From Candidatus Scalindua sp. (lineage in GTDB: Bacteria > Planctomycetota > Brocadiia > Brocadiales > Scalinduaceae): 64,000 nt of DNA. Positions 43,545-52,412 of this stretch are shown in pieces; position 1 is the first letter of the stretch; every line of letters starts with the position of its first letter. Where the stretch lies: NCBI GenBank assembly GCA_021776915.1, contig JAIQZU010000054.1:1-64000 (forward strand), in the 5' to 3' direction. The notes beneath the pieces are model-generated. The model saw nothing but the letters and a program-made list of their open reading frames with translations. It had not been told where the DNA came from and made no database searches. The translations under genes and the position numbers were made by a program.

Positions 43545-44488
43545 ACCATTGGCCCTAATTCCTGACTCTTACTTCTTACCGTCTCACCTTGTGCCTCCAT
43601 CTTACTTAAAGCGTCAACTATCACTTTCTGTGCGGCTTCTACCTCTGCCAGCGGTTTCGGGCCTAATATCTGTTGTTCCTCAGTGACCATAGCACCCATA
43701 CGTTTTGACATATTCTTAAATATTTTATCGGCTACATCCTTGCTGGCCGTCTTTAAGCTCATGGCAATAGTTGCGGTCTCAGTCTCAGACAACATCTGCC
43801 TCAATGCTTTATCTTCTACTATCGCAAGGTCCTCAAAAACAAACATCAGTGTTTTTATTTCTTGTGCAATGTCAGGATTCTCCTCCTTTATACGCTGCAT
43901 AATTGTTTTTTCCGTCACAGAATCGCTTCGATTAAGTATTTCTGCAATAGCCCTGAATTTTCTTTCGTTTGGAGTATCCAACCTGTCTCCCAATGAGACC
44001 ACTTTTGCCTCTAAAAGTTCATCAATCTGTTTAATTATCTGAACAGGCGGTGGTACTGAAGTAGCCATCTTATTTAACACGTCTAGCCTTAATTCTTCAG
44101 GCAATGAACCTACTACATCTGCTGACTGTTGTGGTTCAAGATAGGACAATATCAGTGCAATTAACTGGTTATGCTCGCCAGAAAGTATTGACAAAATCTC
44201 TTCACTTATAAGATGCTTGAAATATCTGAACGGTATAATGCTGGGCCTGTGATCCTTGATTACATCTATTATTTCTTCACTTTGACGCCAGGACTGAAAT
44301 TCTCCCTTAAACTCATCAAGCACAGCCGTGGAAACTTCACTATTAACATTTCTCATCCTCCCGATAATATCGCTAATCTCCGCAATCTCGGATTCCCCAA
44401 AGTTTCCAAGGATATCAGCAGCCATCTCCGGACCTAGATTCAAAAGCAGTATTGCAACCTTTTCCTTACTCGTAAGCTGCTGGCTCAT
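43541..44488 (-). CDS. fliG: flagellar switch protein FliG
   Basis: 315 residues, with the N-terminal FliF-binding domain (KEKVAILLLNLGPEMAADIL), the middle ARM domain (LIALILSYLEPQQSADVVGSL) and the C-terminal torque domain (LMFVFEDLAIVEDKALRQML, MSKRMGAM). All three domains are present, about 15-20 residues shorter than typical. The start shares a base with the fliF stop (TAATG). Confidence 0.96.
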   Translation of the reverse strand: MSQQLTSKEKVAILLLNLGPEMAADILGNFGESEIAEISDIIGRMRNVNSEVSTAVLDEFKGEFQSWRQSEEIIDVIKDHRPSIIPFRYFKHLISEEILSILSGEHNQLIALILSYLEPQQSADVVGSLPEELRLDVLNKMATSVPPPVQIIKQIDELLEAKVVSLGDRLDTPNERKFRAIAEILNRSDSVTEKTIMQRIKEENPDIAQEIKTLMFVFEDLAIVEDKALRQMLSETETATIAMSLKTASKDVADKIFKNMSKRMGAMVTEEQQILGPKPLAEVEAAQKVIVDALSKMEAQGETVRSKSQELGPMV

Positions 44489-46047
44489 TATTCACTCTCC
44501 CTCAACCATTTCCTGACAAGATTACTTGTGGTTCTTGGATCACTCTTTGTGTTATCAATTATATCGTTCCTCATTGCTATACGTTTTTCATCTATTTTAC
44601 TCTGTCTTGCTGCTTGAATTTCATCAGCCTGTTCTTCAAGCTCAGAAGGTGCATCATATGTAGCATAACCTACCCCAACTTGTTGTGGTACCAGAATACG
44701 CTTTAATGCTCTTGTTGCAAACAAAAGGAATGCAAGGACAGCAATCACCAGAGAGCTGCTCCTGACAATTGACAGTATGAATTCTTTTCTGTCTAAACCC
44801 TCAACACTCTCCTCATCAACAAATACTGGAAGATGATGCTGGAATTTCACGCTCTGTATCTCAAACTTATCACTTCTTGGTGGTAACTCATCAAGCCCTA
44901 TTGCCTGTTTTACAATTGCTGCTATCTGCTTTAATTCTTCTTCCGTTCTAGGAACATATTTACTGTTCACTTTACCGTCTTCAGCTTCCTCTTCTTCATA
45001 ATTACCATCAACGAGAACGGCAACTGTTAATCTCTTAATACTTGCATCGTGTTCAGATACAACCCGTTCTACTTTGCTCAATGCATATTGTGTAGTTTCG
45101 GTTTCTTCTGATTCTTTAGACATTCCACCAGAATTATTGCCACCATTACTACCCTGAGGCGTTTCTGTTGATTGAGTCGCAATAACCTGGCTTATGGGCA
45201 CTCTTCCTTCCTTATCGTATTCTGTTTGTTTTTCATCGAGATGCTTAAAATCCAGATCAGCACTCACTTTAACAATCGCCTTACCGGGGCCAGTCATCTT
45301 TTCAATTATACTCATTGCTTTGGATGCATAATAATCTTCTATCTTTCTACTTAAATCAAATTGATTTGTAATTACTCCGGACAGCTTCGATTCTCCACTC
45401 CTTGATAACAAATTACCCCTGCTGTCTGTAATAGTAATGTCTTCGGTGCTTAATCCCTCTACGCTTGTACTAACAAGATGTGTAATGCCGGCTATTATTT
45501 CAGCCCTTAAGACATTTCTCTTTCTCATCTTTATTACAACGGAAGCTGTAGATGGTTTTTCTTCTTTAATAAATAATGAAGGTTCGGGTATTACTATCTG
45601 AACCTTTGCCCACTCTACTCCATCCAACTGTGCAATAGTTTTTGATAATTCACCCTGAAGCGCTCTTCTATAATTAATTTTTTGTGCCAGGTCGGACATG
45701 CCAAACTGAACTTTATCAAATAGTTCAAAACCAACTTCACCTCTTGGTAAACTGTTCTCCGCAAGGGCCATTCTTGCCTCATATATTTTGTTTGCAGGCA
45801 CCAATACTGTAGAACCATTATCCTTTACTTTGTATACTATATTATTATCTCTCAGGTACGTTACAACCTCCGAAGCTTCCTTCTGGCTCAAGTCACTATA
45901 CAAGAGTCCGAAATCAGGCGTCCTTACCCATAATGTGACTGCAAGCAAACCGGCTATAAAGCCCAGTATCACTATAACAAAGGTAAGCCTCTGTCCGAAA
46001 CTTGTCCCGTTCCATATATTCCCAAATTGCTCTACTATCTGACTCAA
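44488..46047 (-). CDS. fliF: MS-ring protein FliF
   Basis: 519 residues: first span LTFVIVILGFIAGLLAVTLWV, the ring-building motifs (DFGLLYSDLSQKEASEVVTYL, LDGVEWAKVQIVIPEPSLF) and a second span near 435-455. The C-terminal FliG-binding tail (TTSNLVRKWLRE) is intact. TTG 46047 is the start: aaggag lies eight bases in front and no in-frame ATG is suitably placed. It is first in its operon, behind the sigma-54 promoter at 46119. Confidence 0.95.
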   Translation of the reverse strand: MSQIVEQFGNIWNGTSFGQRLTFVIVILGFIAGLLAVTLWVRTPDFGLLYSDLSQKEASEVVTYLRDNNIVYKVKDNGSTVLVPANKIYEARMALAENSLPRGEVGFELFDKVQFGMSDLAQKINYRRALQGELSKTIAQLDGVEWAKVQIVIPEPSLFIKEEKPSTASVVIKMRKRNVLRAEIIAGITHLVSTSVEGLSTEDITITDSRGNLLSRSGESKLSGVITNQFDLSRKIEDYYASKAMSIIEKMTGPGKAIVKVSADLDFKHLDEKQTEYDKEGRVPISQVIATQSTETPQGSNGGNNSGGMSKESEETETTQYALSKVERVVSEHDASIKRLTVAVLVDGNYEEEEAEDGKVNSKYVPRTEEELKQIAAIVKQAIGLDELPPRSDKFEIQSVKFQHHLPVFVDEESVEGLDRKEFILSIVRSSSLVIAVLAFLLFATRALKRILVPQQVGVGYATYDAPSELEEQADEIQAARQSKIDEKRIAMRNDIIDNTKSDPRTTSNLVRKWLRESE

Positions 46048-46118
46048 TTAAATGTCTCCTTGTAACAACGATTTTATTCAGGTTTAGCTTTGGACTTGAA
46101 AGCTGTTTTTGTAAATTC
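46048..46118 (-). promoter_or_regulatory. fliF leader
   Basis: A short leader between the sigma-54 promoter and the TTG start, with the ribosome site aaggagac. No hairpin of note. Confidence 0.4.
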
Positions 46119-46133
46119 GCAAATAAGATACCA
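46119..46133 (-). promoter_or_regulatory. sigma-54 promoter of the fliF operon
   Basis: Reverse strand reads TGGTAT-CTTAT-TTGC with GG and GC ten bases apart, 72 bases before the fliF start. Confidence 0.87.
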
Positions 46134-46629
46134 TAAGATAAAATTCCACATTTAAAGATTATCTAATCCATATAATGATCTAAGACATGTTAAAATAAGC
46201 AATTCCCGTCTTATCTATATTAGCAGCTTATGGTACAAAATATTTTACGAGTCTTAATATAGTTATAAACGTAGCATTTCTGAACCAATCGTAGTTTTAT
46301 TAAACAAGACTCCCATAATAACAATTGTGAAATTCATGTTGCGGGTTGGCAGGTTTTCTGGTTGCTGATGTGAAAGAAATAATACTAATTCCGAAGTTAA
46401 TGAGTTGGAGGGTGGATAAAGATGGATTCGATTTGTCCTCGTCCAAATGACTCGGCCGCCAGCCCACGTCCTACCTAGTTGTCCTGACGGAAGCTGGCAC
46501 CTACCCTACTGGTAGCTGCAGGTTTCCTGATTAAGGGCTACGGGCTTTCTGATTGAATATTCTGATATTCGGGTTACTGAAAATAGCTACATTCCGCAAC
46601 TCGAAATCCACGGTTGCAAGACCTGTACC
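46134..46629. other. intergenic region between fliE and fliF
   Basis: No gene. AT-rich on the fliF side, with GC-rich debris at 46430-46560 (cctcgtccaaatgactcggc, ctgacggaagctggc). Enhancer sites for the NtrC-type activator would be expected here but I cannot define one by eye. Confidence 0.5.
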
Positions 46630-46929
46630 TTACACTTGCATACGCATTATTTCTTTATATGCATCAATAAGTTTGTTGCGGGTCTCCATCATGAACTTAA
46701 AACTTACTTCTGCTTTAGACATTGCAATCATCACTTCATGAACATTTTCAACTTTGCCTGTTGCAAAGTTTTCTACTGATTCACCTGCCTTAACCTGCAG
46801 GTCGTTTACTTCATTAACAAAATTACTGACTGTTTCCTTAAAACCAACTCCGCTTTGCTTTTCGGCTTTGTCAAATTTCAGATCAACCTTATTATCGTTC
46901 TTTATCGGACCAATTGGGAGAATGTCCAT
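46630..46929 (-). CDS. fliE: hook-basal body protein FliE
   Basis: 99 residues, the MS-ring/rod junction protein. Typical C-terminal half: GVGFKETVSNFVNEVNDLQVKAGE, EVMIAMSKAEVSFKFMMETRNKLIDAYKEIMRMQV. A strong ribosome site (aaggaggtaaagtgag) precedes the ATG. Follows flgC after six bases. Confidence 0.95.
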   Translation of the reverse strand: MDILPIGPIKNDNKVDLKFDKAEKQSGVGFKETVSNFVNEVNDLQVKAGESVENFATGKVENVHEVMIAMSKAEVSFKFMMETRNKLIDAYKEIMRMQV

Positions 46930-46935
46930 CTCACT

Positions 46936-47379
46936 TTACCTCCTTATAATGTTAAGCGCCTTCTCACCCATCTTTCTAAATGCAGAAATAACAGATGTGT
47001 TGGCTTCATATGATCTTGATGCGGCAATCATATCTACCATTTCCTTTGCAATACTCACATTTGGCATATTTACAAATCCTTCCTTATTTGCCTGTGGATG
47101 CCCGGGAATATAAACCATATTAGGCGGCAGTTTGGATTCTGTTACCCCCTTTATTTTTACACCGCTGAGCATTTTGTTATTTGACTTACTTCCACTTATG
47201 GATTTATTTAAAACACTGGAAAATTCCACCTCTTTTCTTTTATATGGACCTCCATCTGATGTTTCTGTAACTTGAGCATTTGCTATATTACTCGCTATAA
47301 CGCCCATCCTTGCTCTCTCCGCTGTAAGGCCGGAGGCACTAATGTCTAAAACAGAAAATGGCTTATCAAATATAGGCAT
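46936..47379 (-). CDS. flgC: flagellar proximal rod protein FlgC
   Basis: 147 residues with N-terminal LDISASGLTAERARMGVIASNIANAQ and C-terminal GFVNMPNVSIAKEMVDMIAASRSYEANTSVI, both rod/hook family signatures. Good ribosome site (aaaggagagtag). Separated from flgB by about 400 bases of palindromic repeats, which is unusual for this pair. Confidence 0.96.
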   Translation of the reverse strand: MPIFDKPFSVLDISASGLTAERARMGVIASNIANAQVTETSDGGPYKRKEVEFSSVLNKSISGSKSNNKMLSGVKIKGVTESKLPPNMVYIPGHPQANKEGFVNMPNVSIAKEMVDMIAASRSYEANTSVISAFRKMGEKALNIIRR

Positions 47380-47424
47380 GTTTACTACTCTCCTTTCTGA
47401 CTATTTTACCATATTGTTTTTTTC

Positions 47425-47745
47425 AATTTAGGGGCTGCCTAAAGGCAACAACTCTTAAAGAGAATATCGAATAATGAACACCGAATAATGAATTCTAAAT
47501 TCGATATTCGATATTCGATATTCGACGTTCAATATTCATTATTCAATTATTATTGAAATTTCCTATACATCAAGTTAGGTCGCTATCGCGACAAAAGACT
47601 ATCCTTCGACTCCGCTCAGGATGACGTCACACTGAGCGGAGTCGAAGTGCTATCAACATTGAAATTCCTATGCACTAAATTAGGCCTTCGGCAGCTTTAA
47701 TTTCTATGCGGTAGGAGCCCGCCAAGGCGGGCGATCGCAAAGCTG
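47425..47745. repeat. modular palindrome array, locus 4 (between flgB and flgC)
   Basis: Modules: ctgcctaaaggca, the gaataatgaa/ttcattattc module with a small internal tandem (gatattcgatattcgatattc), junction at 47557-47580, gtcgctatcgcgac with the cttcgactccgctca stem, junction at 47659-47685, then ccttcggc with a cgccaaggcgg hairpin and a gcaaagctgagcttagctc piece that also occurs in the MITE. No gene. Confidence 0.85.
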
Positions 47746-47777
47746 AGCTTAGCTCCGATATCCGAAATCACAAAAAT

Positions 47778-48137
47778 CTATTTTCCCTCTATCGCAGCGA
47801 CCATACCTTTAAATTTCTTAGATAGGATTTCCAGGTATACATTGTGCCTGTCAGACATCTGATAAAAAGATACCAGCTCCTTATCCAAATCTACGTTGTT
47901 ACCGTCTTTCCTGGTACTTTTATCACCTGACAAAGTTATCTTTTCCTGTATATCCTTAATTTTGCTGATATTCTTGCTTTCAACAGCCTTTACCAATTCA
48001 TTTTGAAACGAAACATCATATTTCTTGAATCCAGGTGTATTAGCATTAGCGATATTATTGGCACTTACTTTATTCTTCGTAGTGGTTAAATCCAGTAACT
48101 TTGATAACAGTACGACACCCTTATCTGAAAAGTCCAT
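47778..48137 (-). CDS. flgB: flagellar proximal rod protein FlgB
   Basis: 119 residues with the N-terminal rod signature (LLDLTTTKNKVSANNIANANTPGFKKYDVSF) and the C-terminal SFYQMSDRHNVYLEILSKKFKGM. ATG 48137 is chosen: ggaggtg lies seven bases in front, and a TTG two codons upstream is less likely. First gene of flgB-flgC-fliE, behind a sigma-54 promoter. Confidence 0.95.
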   Translation of the reverse strand: MDFSDKGVVLLSKLLDLTTTKNKVSANNIANANTPGFKKYDVSFQNELVKAVESKNISKIKDIQEKITLSGDKSTRKDGNNVDLDKELVSFYQMSDRHNVYLEILSKKFKGMVAAIEGK

Positions 48138-48191
48138 TCTCAATCACCTCCAATAATATTTCACATTTGCACTACGCCCAAAGTAAAATTA

Positions 48192-48206
48192 GCAAAACTT
48201 ATACCA
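48192..48206 (-). promoter_or_regulatory. sigma-54 promoter of flgB-flgC-fliE
   Basis: Reverse strand reads TGGTAT-AAGTT-TTGC with GG and GC ten bases apart, 55 bases before the flgB start. The NtrC-type regulator gene ends about 130 bases upstream. Confidence 0.88.
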
Positions 48207-48337
48207 CAGCAAATTATAGTTCTCAGTTTCAGGAACTATCACTTATTCTGCCTGTTTTACACAAAATAGCCGTTTTTAAAACGAGTTGAGACTTAGACGT
48301 CAAATGTTATCTGTTCCGGAAGGGAAATAATTGACTA

Positions 48338-49762
48338 CTATACGGAAAAACTTTCCTCCTCAACCCTGCTTTCTTCATCAATTTCAGTATCAGCATTTAA
48401 ATCATAACCTGATTCTAAACTCTTATACCGGCTCAGCTTGTTTCTCAATGTGCGGGGAGTAACGTCAAGTATCTCAGCAGCCCTGGTCTTGTTGCCACCC
48501 GTATTTTCAAGTGTCTTGTATATAAGCTCCCTTTCCACATCCTCTATAGTCTGCCCGACAGATAATCCGTCACTCTTTCCAGGCTTATTAACATTTAACA
48601 TATGTTCAAAATGCTCCGGCAGCAGCACTTCTGAATCAATCATAACCGTACATCTGTGTACCAAATTCTTCATTTCCCTGACATTGCCTCGCCAGTCATA
48701 TTGCACCAGAACGTCCATAGCTTCCTTACTTATACTTTTCAATGGGATATCTGTCCCGGATTTGTATTTGTTTAAAAAATATTCTGCCAAGACAGGGATA
48801 TCATCCCTTCTCTCTCTTAAAGGAGGCAGGGTTACGGGTATTACGTTAAGCCTGAAATACAGATCCTGCCTGAAGTTGTTCTTTTCAATTTCCTGCAGTA
48901 TATTTCTGTTTGTAGTGGCAATAATCCTTACATCTACCTTAAGCGTCTTGGAGCCTCCTACCCTTTCAAATTCCTCCTGTTCAAGGACTCTCAACAATTT
49001 TGCCTGAATCTTTGGAGATATTTCACTTATTTCATCTAACAGCAGAGTACCGCCGTTTGCCAATTCAAAACGTCCTGTCCTCTTTGAATCTGCACCAGTG
49101 AATGCCCCTCTCTCATGTCCAAACAATTCGCTTTCCAACAAACTTTCCGAAAGTGCAGCACAGTTAACCTTGATAAACGGCTTTGCTTTCCTCTGACTGT
49201 TTAAATATATAGAATGTGCAATAAGCTCCTTACCTGTCCCACTTTCACCCTGGATCAGTACACTGGCCTTGCTTTGAGCAATTCTTTTTACATCATTAAG
49301 CACCTCAAACATTTTTGAACGCTTGTCAATAACAAGGTCATATTCCCCGTTATTATCTAATCTTGACCTCCAATATTTATTTTCATCAATCAGGCTCTGA
49401 CGTTCCTGGATCCTTTTTAAAAGCAGTTCTATGTTATCAAGTGAAAACGGTTTTATGATATAATCGTATGCGCCTTTCTGCATTGCTTCAACTGCAGATT
49501 CAATACTGCCATATGCCGTCATAATCACAACTGTGGTATCCTTTGTAGTTTTCTTTACTCTCTCCAGTACCTGTAACCCACCCATCCTTGGCATCCTCAT
49601 GTCGAGGAATACCAGGTCATAATTCTGTTTATCAGCCATACTGACTGCTTCCTGCCCATCGCAGGCATTATCCACTGAGTAACCGTTTCTTTGTAGTGCC
49701 TCACTTAAATAACTTCTGCTGAGTTCATCATCATCTACTACCAATATTCTTTCGATACTCAA
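48338..49762 (-). CDS. NtrC-family sigma-54 activator (FlgR-like)
   Basis: 474 residues: receiver domain with phospho-acceptor Asp54 (VFLDMRMP) and Lys104, AAA+ domain with Walker A GESGTGKE (172-179), the sigma-54-contact loop GAFTGA, LLLDEISEIS, and a Fis-type helix-turn-helix (KTRAAEILDVTPRTLRNKLSRY). It lies 13 bases after the kinase gene and next to flgB, so it is the likely activator of the sigma-54 flagellar promoters seen here, like FlgR or FleR elsewhere. Confidence 0.93.
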   Translation of the reverse strand: MSIERILVVDDDELSRSYLSEALQRNGYSVDNACDGQEAVSMADKQNYDLVFLDMRMPRMGGLQVLERVKKTTKDTTVVIMTAYGSIESAVEAMQKGAYDYIIKPFSLDNIELLLKRIQERQSLIDENKYWRSRLDNNGEYDLVIDKRSKMFEVLNDVKRIAQSKASVLIQGESGTGKELIAHSIYLNSQRKAKPFIKVNCAALSESLLESELFGHERGAFTGADSKRTGRFELANGGTLLLDEISEISPKIQAKLLRVLEQEEFERVGGSKTLKVDVRIIATTNRNILQEIEKNNFRQDLYFRLNVIPVTLPPLRERRDDIPVLAEYFLNKYKSGTDIPLKSISKEAMDVLVQYDWRGNVREMKNLVHRCTVMIDSEVLLPEHFEHMLNVNKPGKSDGLSVGQTIEDVERELIYKTLENTGGNKTRAAEILDVTPRTLRNKLSRYKSLESGYDLNADTEIDEESRVEEESFSV

Positions 49763-49775
49763 TTTTCCCCTCCAT

Positions 49776-51086
49776 TCAGACCATTACATGACTCAAATGA
49801 CTTGTTTCATTTGACGCGTTTAGTGTAGCATATTGACTGGTTGGTAAATTCACTAAAATTGTTGTTCCCTTTTCGTGTTCACTAACAATGTTTATCCGCC
49901 CCTCATGAAGTTCAATAATTTTGCGAACTATCGCCAGCCCCAACCCTGTCCCATCATCTTTTGTAGTAAAAAACGGCTCAAAAATCTTTTCAATAGTACT
50001 GTCATTGATACCATTGCCAGTATCAACAAAACCAATTTGTATTTTTGGTATATCATTAGTGTCTGATTTTCGTGTAAATATTTTAATCTGACCACCTTCA
50101 GGCATGGATTGGATAGCATTAAGCATAATGTTTAAGAAAGCCTGCTGCAATCGATCAGGATCACATAAAACAAAATCATCACAGCAATCATAATCTTTTT
50201 CGATCTGAATACCCCTACTGCCTTTCTGGTCCAATTCCTGATAAGCAAAGAGAAGAGCTTTATCAATAATCTTTGATAATTCGTATTTCATCAGGTTGAG
50301 TTTGATCGGACGTGCCAGAAACAATAAATCTGTAACTATCTTATTTATGTTCTTCGTTCCCTTGATAATATGCTTAACAAGCCTGAGGCTGTCACCCTCA
50401 AGTTCACGCTCCAGCAGACATGCAAATCCTTCAATGCCATTCAAAGGATTCCTTATCTCATGGGCAATACTTGCAGCCATGGTTCCAACAGTAACAAGAT
50501 CGTTTGCGCTATTCAAACGACCTTTTAATTCACATATTTCTGATAAGTCTTGAAAAATCTCGACTACTCCTGTGATTGTACCACTTTCATCCTTCAGCAC
50601 AGATATACAGCTCTCAATGCGTCTGATCTTTCCATCATCTGCTTCAATCATTCTTTTTACATTATCAATATTTTCTCTTTTTGACATTGACTCTAACAAC
50701 AAGTCAACAAAACCACCAATATGACCCAGGGCGCTTCTAATGTCTTTTCCTAACACATCCCCGGCAGCAACATTTAATGTTTCTTCAGCAACGTTGTTAA
50801 ATGTAACAATCTTGCCACCAGTATCCACAGCAACCACACTACTATGCATACTTCCCAGTATACTATTTAGAAACCGAGTTAGATTGTCCAGCTCCTGCAC
50901 CTTTTTGTTAAGACATTCATTTGTATAAGCCATTTCCCGATCTATCTCTTTAACTCTGCATTGTAACTGCTGATAAGAACTTTCAAGCTTCTGTGCATAA
51001 TTATTAAAACTGTCAAATATAGTTAACAATTCTTTGACATTGTTAAATTGTTTTATTTTCGCTTTGTATGAATTTGAGTTTCTCAT
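49776..51086 (-). CDS. PAS sensor histidine kinase (FlgS-like)
   Basis: 436 residues without membrane spans: coiled coil (about 15-70), PAS domain (ILGSMHSSVVAVDTGGKIVTFNNVAEETL), HisKA with the phospho-acceptor His (ASIAHEIRNPLNGIEGFACLL), and HATPase (NIMLNAIQSMPEGG, GFVDTGNGI, FFTTKDDGTGLGLAI). A soluble kinase fits the FlgS/FleS type, which reads export-gate assembly. ATG 51086 is chosen because it overlaps the upstream stop (ATGA). Confidence 0.92.
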   Translation of the reverse strand: MRNSNSYKAKIKQFNNVKELLTIFDSFNNYAQKLESSYQQLQCRVKEIDREMAYTNECLNKKVQELDNLTRFLNSILGSMHSSVVAVDTGGKIVTFNNVAEETLNVAAGDVLGKDIRSALGHIGGFVDLLLESMSKRENIDNVKRMIEADDGKIRRIESCISVLKDESGTITGVVEIFQDLSEICELKGRLNSANDLVTVGTMAASIAHEIRNPLNGIEGFACLLERELEGDSLRLVKHIIKGTKNINKIVTDLLFLARPIKLNLMKYELSKIIDKALLFAYQELDQKGSRGIQIEKDYDCCDDFVLCDPDRLQQAFLNIMLNAIQSMPEGGQIKIFTRKSDTNDIPKIQIGFVDTGNGINDSTIEKIFEPFFTTKDDGTGLGLAIVRKIIELHEGRINIVSEHEKGTTILVNLPTSQYATLNASNETSHLSHVMV

Positions 51087-51916
51087 TTTTTTATAGCCTT
51101 TACTATTTTTTCTTCTGCCCTGGCACGCCACTCGATATCCTGAATATACCATTGTGCCTGCTTGGCCCAATAAGTACCCTCATATCCATCCCGTAGCTCT
51201 CTATACACCTTTACTGCATCGTCATATAACTCCTGCTTCCTGTAGCAATTTGCAATTTGATATAATACCCATATTTTCTTCTCATTCTCTATCTTGTTTT
51301 CATCAATCAAATCATAAATTTCACATGCTAATTTATATTCACCCAATTTATATAAGTTTTCTGCAATCTCAAAGGGATGTACTATTTCCTCTCCATTTCT
51401 AATAACATCCTCTACTTCGCGCACTTTTTCATCTTCACTATTAAGGGTAATTACCTCCTCTCCCTCATTCTCTTCTTCAGGGAATACAAGGGTATCTTGT
51501 TCGTCTAAAGGTTTCTCGCTATTTTCTTCATTTTCTTTTATATAATTTGTTAATGCCACTTTACTCTCATTCTTTTCAACGTCTTCCTTCTTGCCTTTTT
51601 TCTCCATTTCTATTTTATTTTCTGCTAACTTCTTATCATCTTTAAACTTTGATTTTAGTTTCTCCAACTCCGCTTTCTCTCTCTTTAATACTTCAAGCAT
51701 GTCTACCATTTCAACCACATCTTTCATTTCGCTGTCAAGTTGATTATCAGTTGGCATAACCTCTGATATTTCTATGGCTTCGTCCCCAGGCATTAATCCA
51801 CCCATCTCAACACCTCCATTAACTACATTCTTCTCCTCGCTCACAACGGTACCAGAAATACACAAACTAACTATGCCGAATACAACTAATATCAATATTT
51901 GTTTATAATTAATCAT
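51083..51916 (-). CDS. secreted or periplasmic TPR protein at the head of the kinase-regulator operon
   Basis: 277 residues: a signal peptide (INYKQILILVVFGIVSLCISGTVVS), a Glu/Lys-rich coiled middle and three or so TPR units at the C-terminus (AENLYKLGEYKLACEIYDLI, WVLYQIANCYRKQELYDDAVKVYREL). ATG 51916 is chosen since gaggggggt stands in front and it begins the signal peptide; an in-frame Met at 51991 lies upstream of the sigma-54 promoter. The role is unknown; a link to envelope assembly sensing by the coupled kinase is inference. Confidence 0.75.
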   Translation of the reverse strand: MINYKQILILVVFGIVSLCISGTVVSEEKNVVNGGVEMGGLMPGDEAIEISEVMPTDNQLDSEMKDVVEMVDMLEVLKREKAELEKLKSKFKDDKKLAENKIEMEKKGKKEDVEKNESKVALTNYIKENEENSEKPLDEQDTLVFPEEENEGEEVITLNSEDEKVREVEDVIRNGEEIVHPFEIAENLYKLGEYKLACEIYDLIDENKIENEKKIWVLYQIANCYRKQELYDDAVKVYRELRDGYEGTYWAKQAQWYIQDIEWRARAEEKIVKAIKK

Positions 51917-51961
51917 CAAATAATCTACCCCCCTCATTTTATTAAACATTTTTGGAATAAC

Positions 51962-51976
51962 GCAAATGAAATGCCA
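51962..51976 (-). promoter_or_regulatory. sigma-54 promoter of the TPR-kinase-regulator operon
   Basis: Reverse strand reads TGGCAT-TTCAT-TTGC with GG and GC ten bases apart, about 46 bases before ATG 51916. It implies autoregulation of the NtrC-type activator. Confidence 0.85.
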
Positions 51977-52412
51977 TGACTGGCCAAACATTCATGATAC
52001 AAAGAATTCAAGCATAGCCTTAATATCAACATGCCTTAAGATATTTCCAGATAATGCTTTATAATAGCCGGAAATGACAGGGTGTAAATGTAGGTTGGAA
52101 ATTAAAAGATAATTCGAGAGAATAATCAGGATTGTAAATACTGATTCTAGGTACTGCGTGGATTTTCTGTTTGTTTCTTGTACCTTTTGTATATTTTTAA
52201 AACAATGTCTTTTTCACACCACAGAGATTACACAACGTATTAAATTTACTACACTTAGTTAAATAACAAGACATACTTCTTCCTGGAATGATGAGATGAC
52301 AGTGTTGTCGCCGTACCGACGGCCAGGCAGACAAGGCCTGTTCATCTCTTATGCATGATATAGTGGCAACAGTAAGCTTGCCTGAGATTTACAGATTTGA
52401 AAGTCCGCCCCC
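51977..52412. other. intergenic region
   Basis: No gene seen. A GC-rich inverted pair (ccgtaccgacgg and related, 52313-52350) lies within otherwise AT-rich sequence. Confidence 0.5.

Noticed and set aside
47425-47745. CRISPR array
   Set aside because: Spacing is irregular, the cassettes recur between loci and are themselves palindromic, and no cas genes are present.
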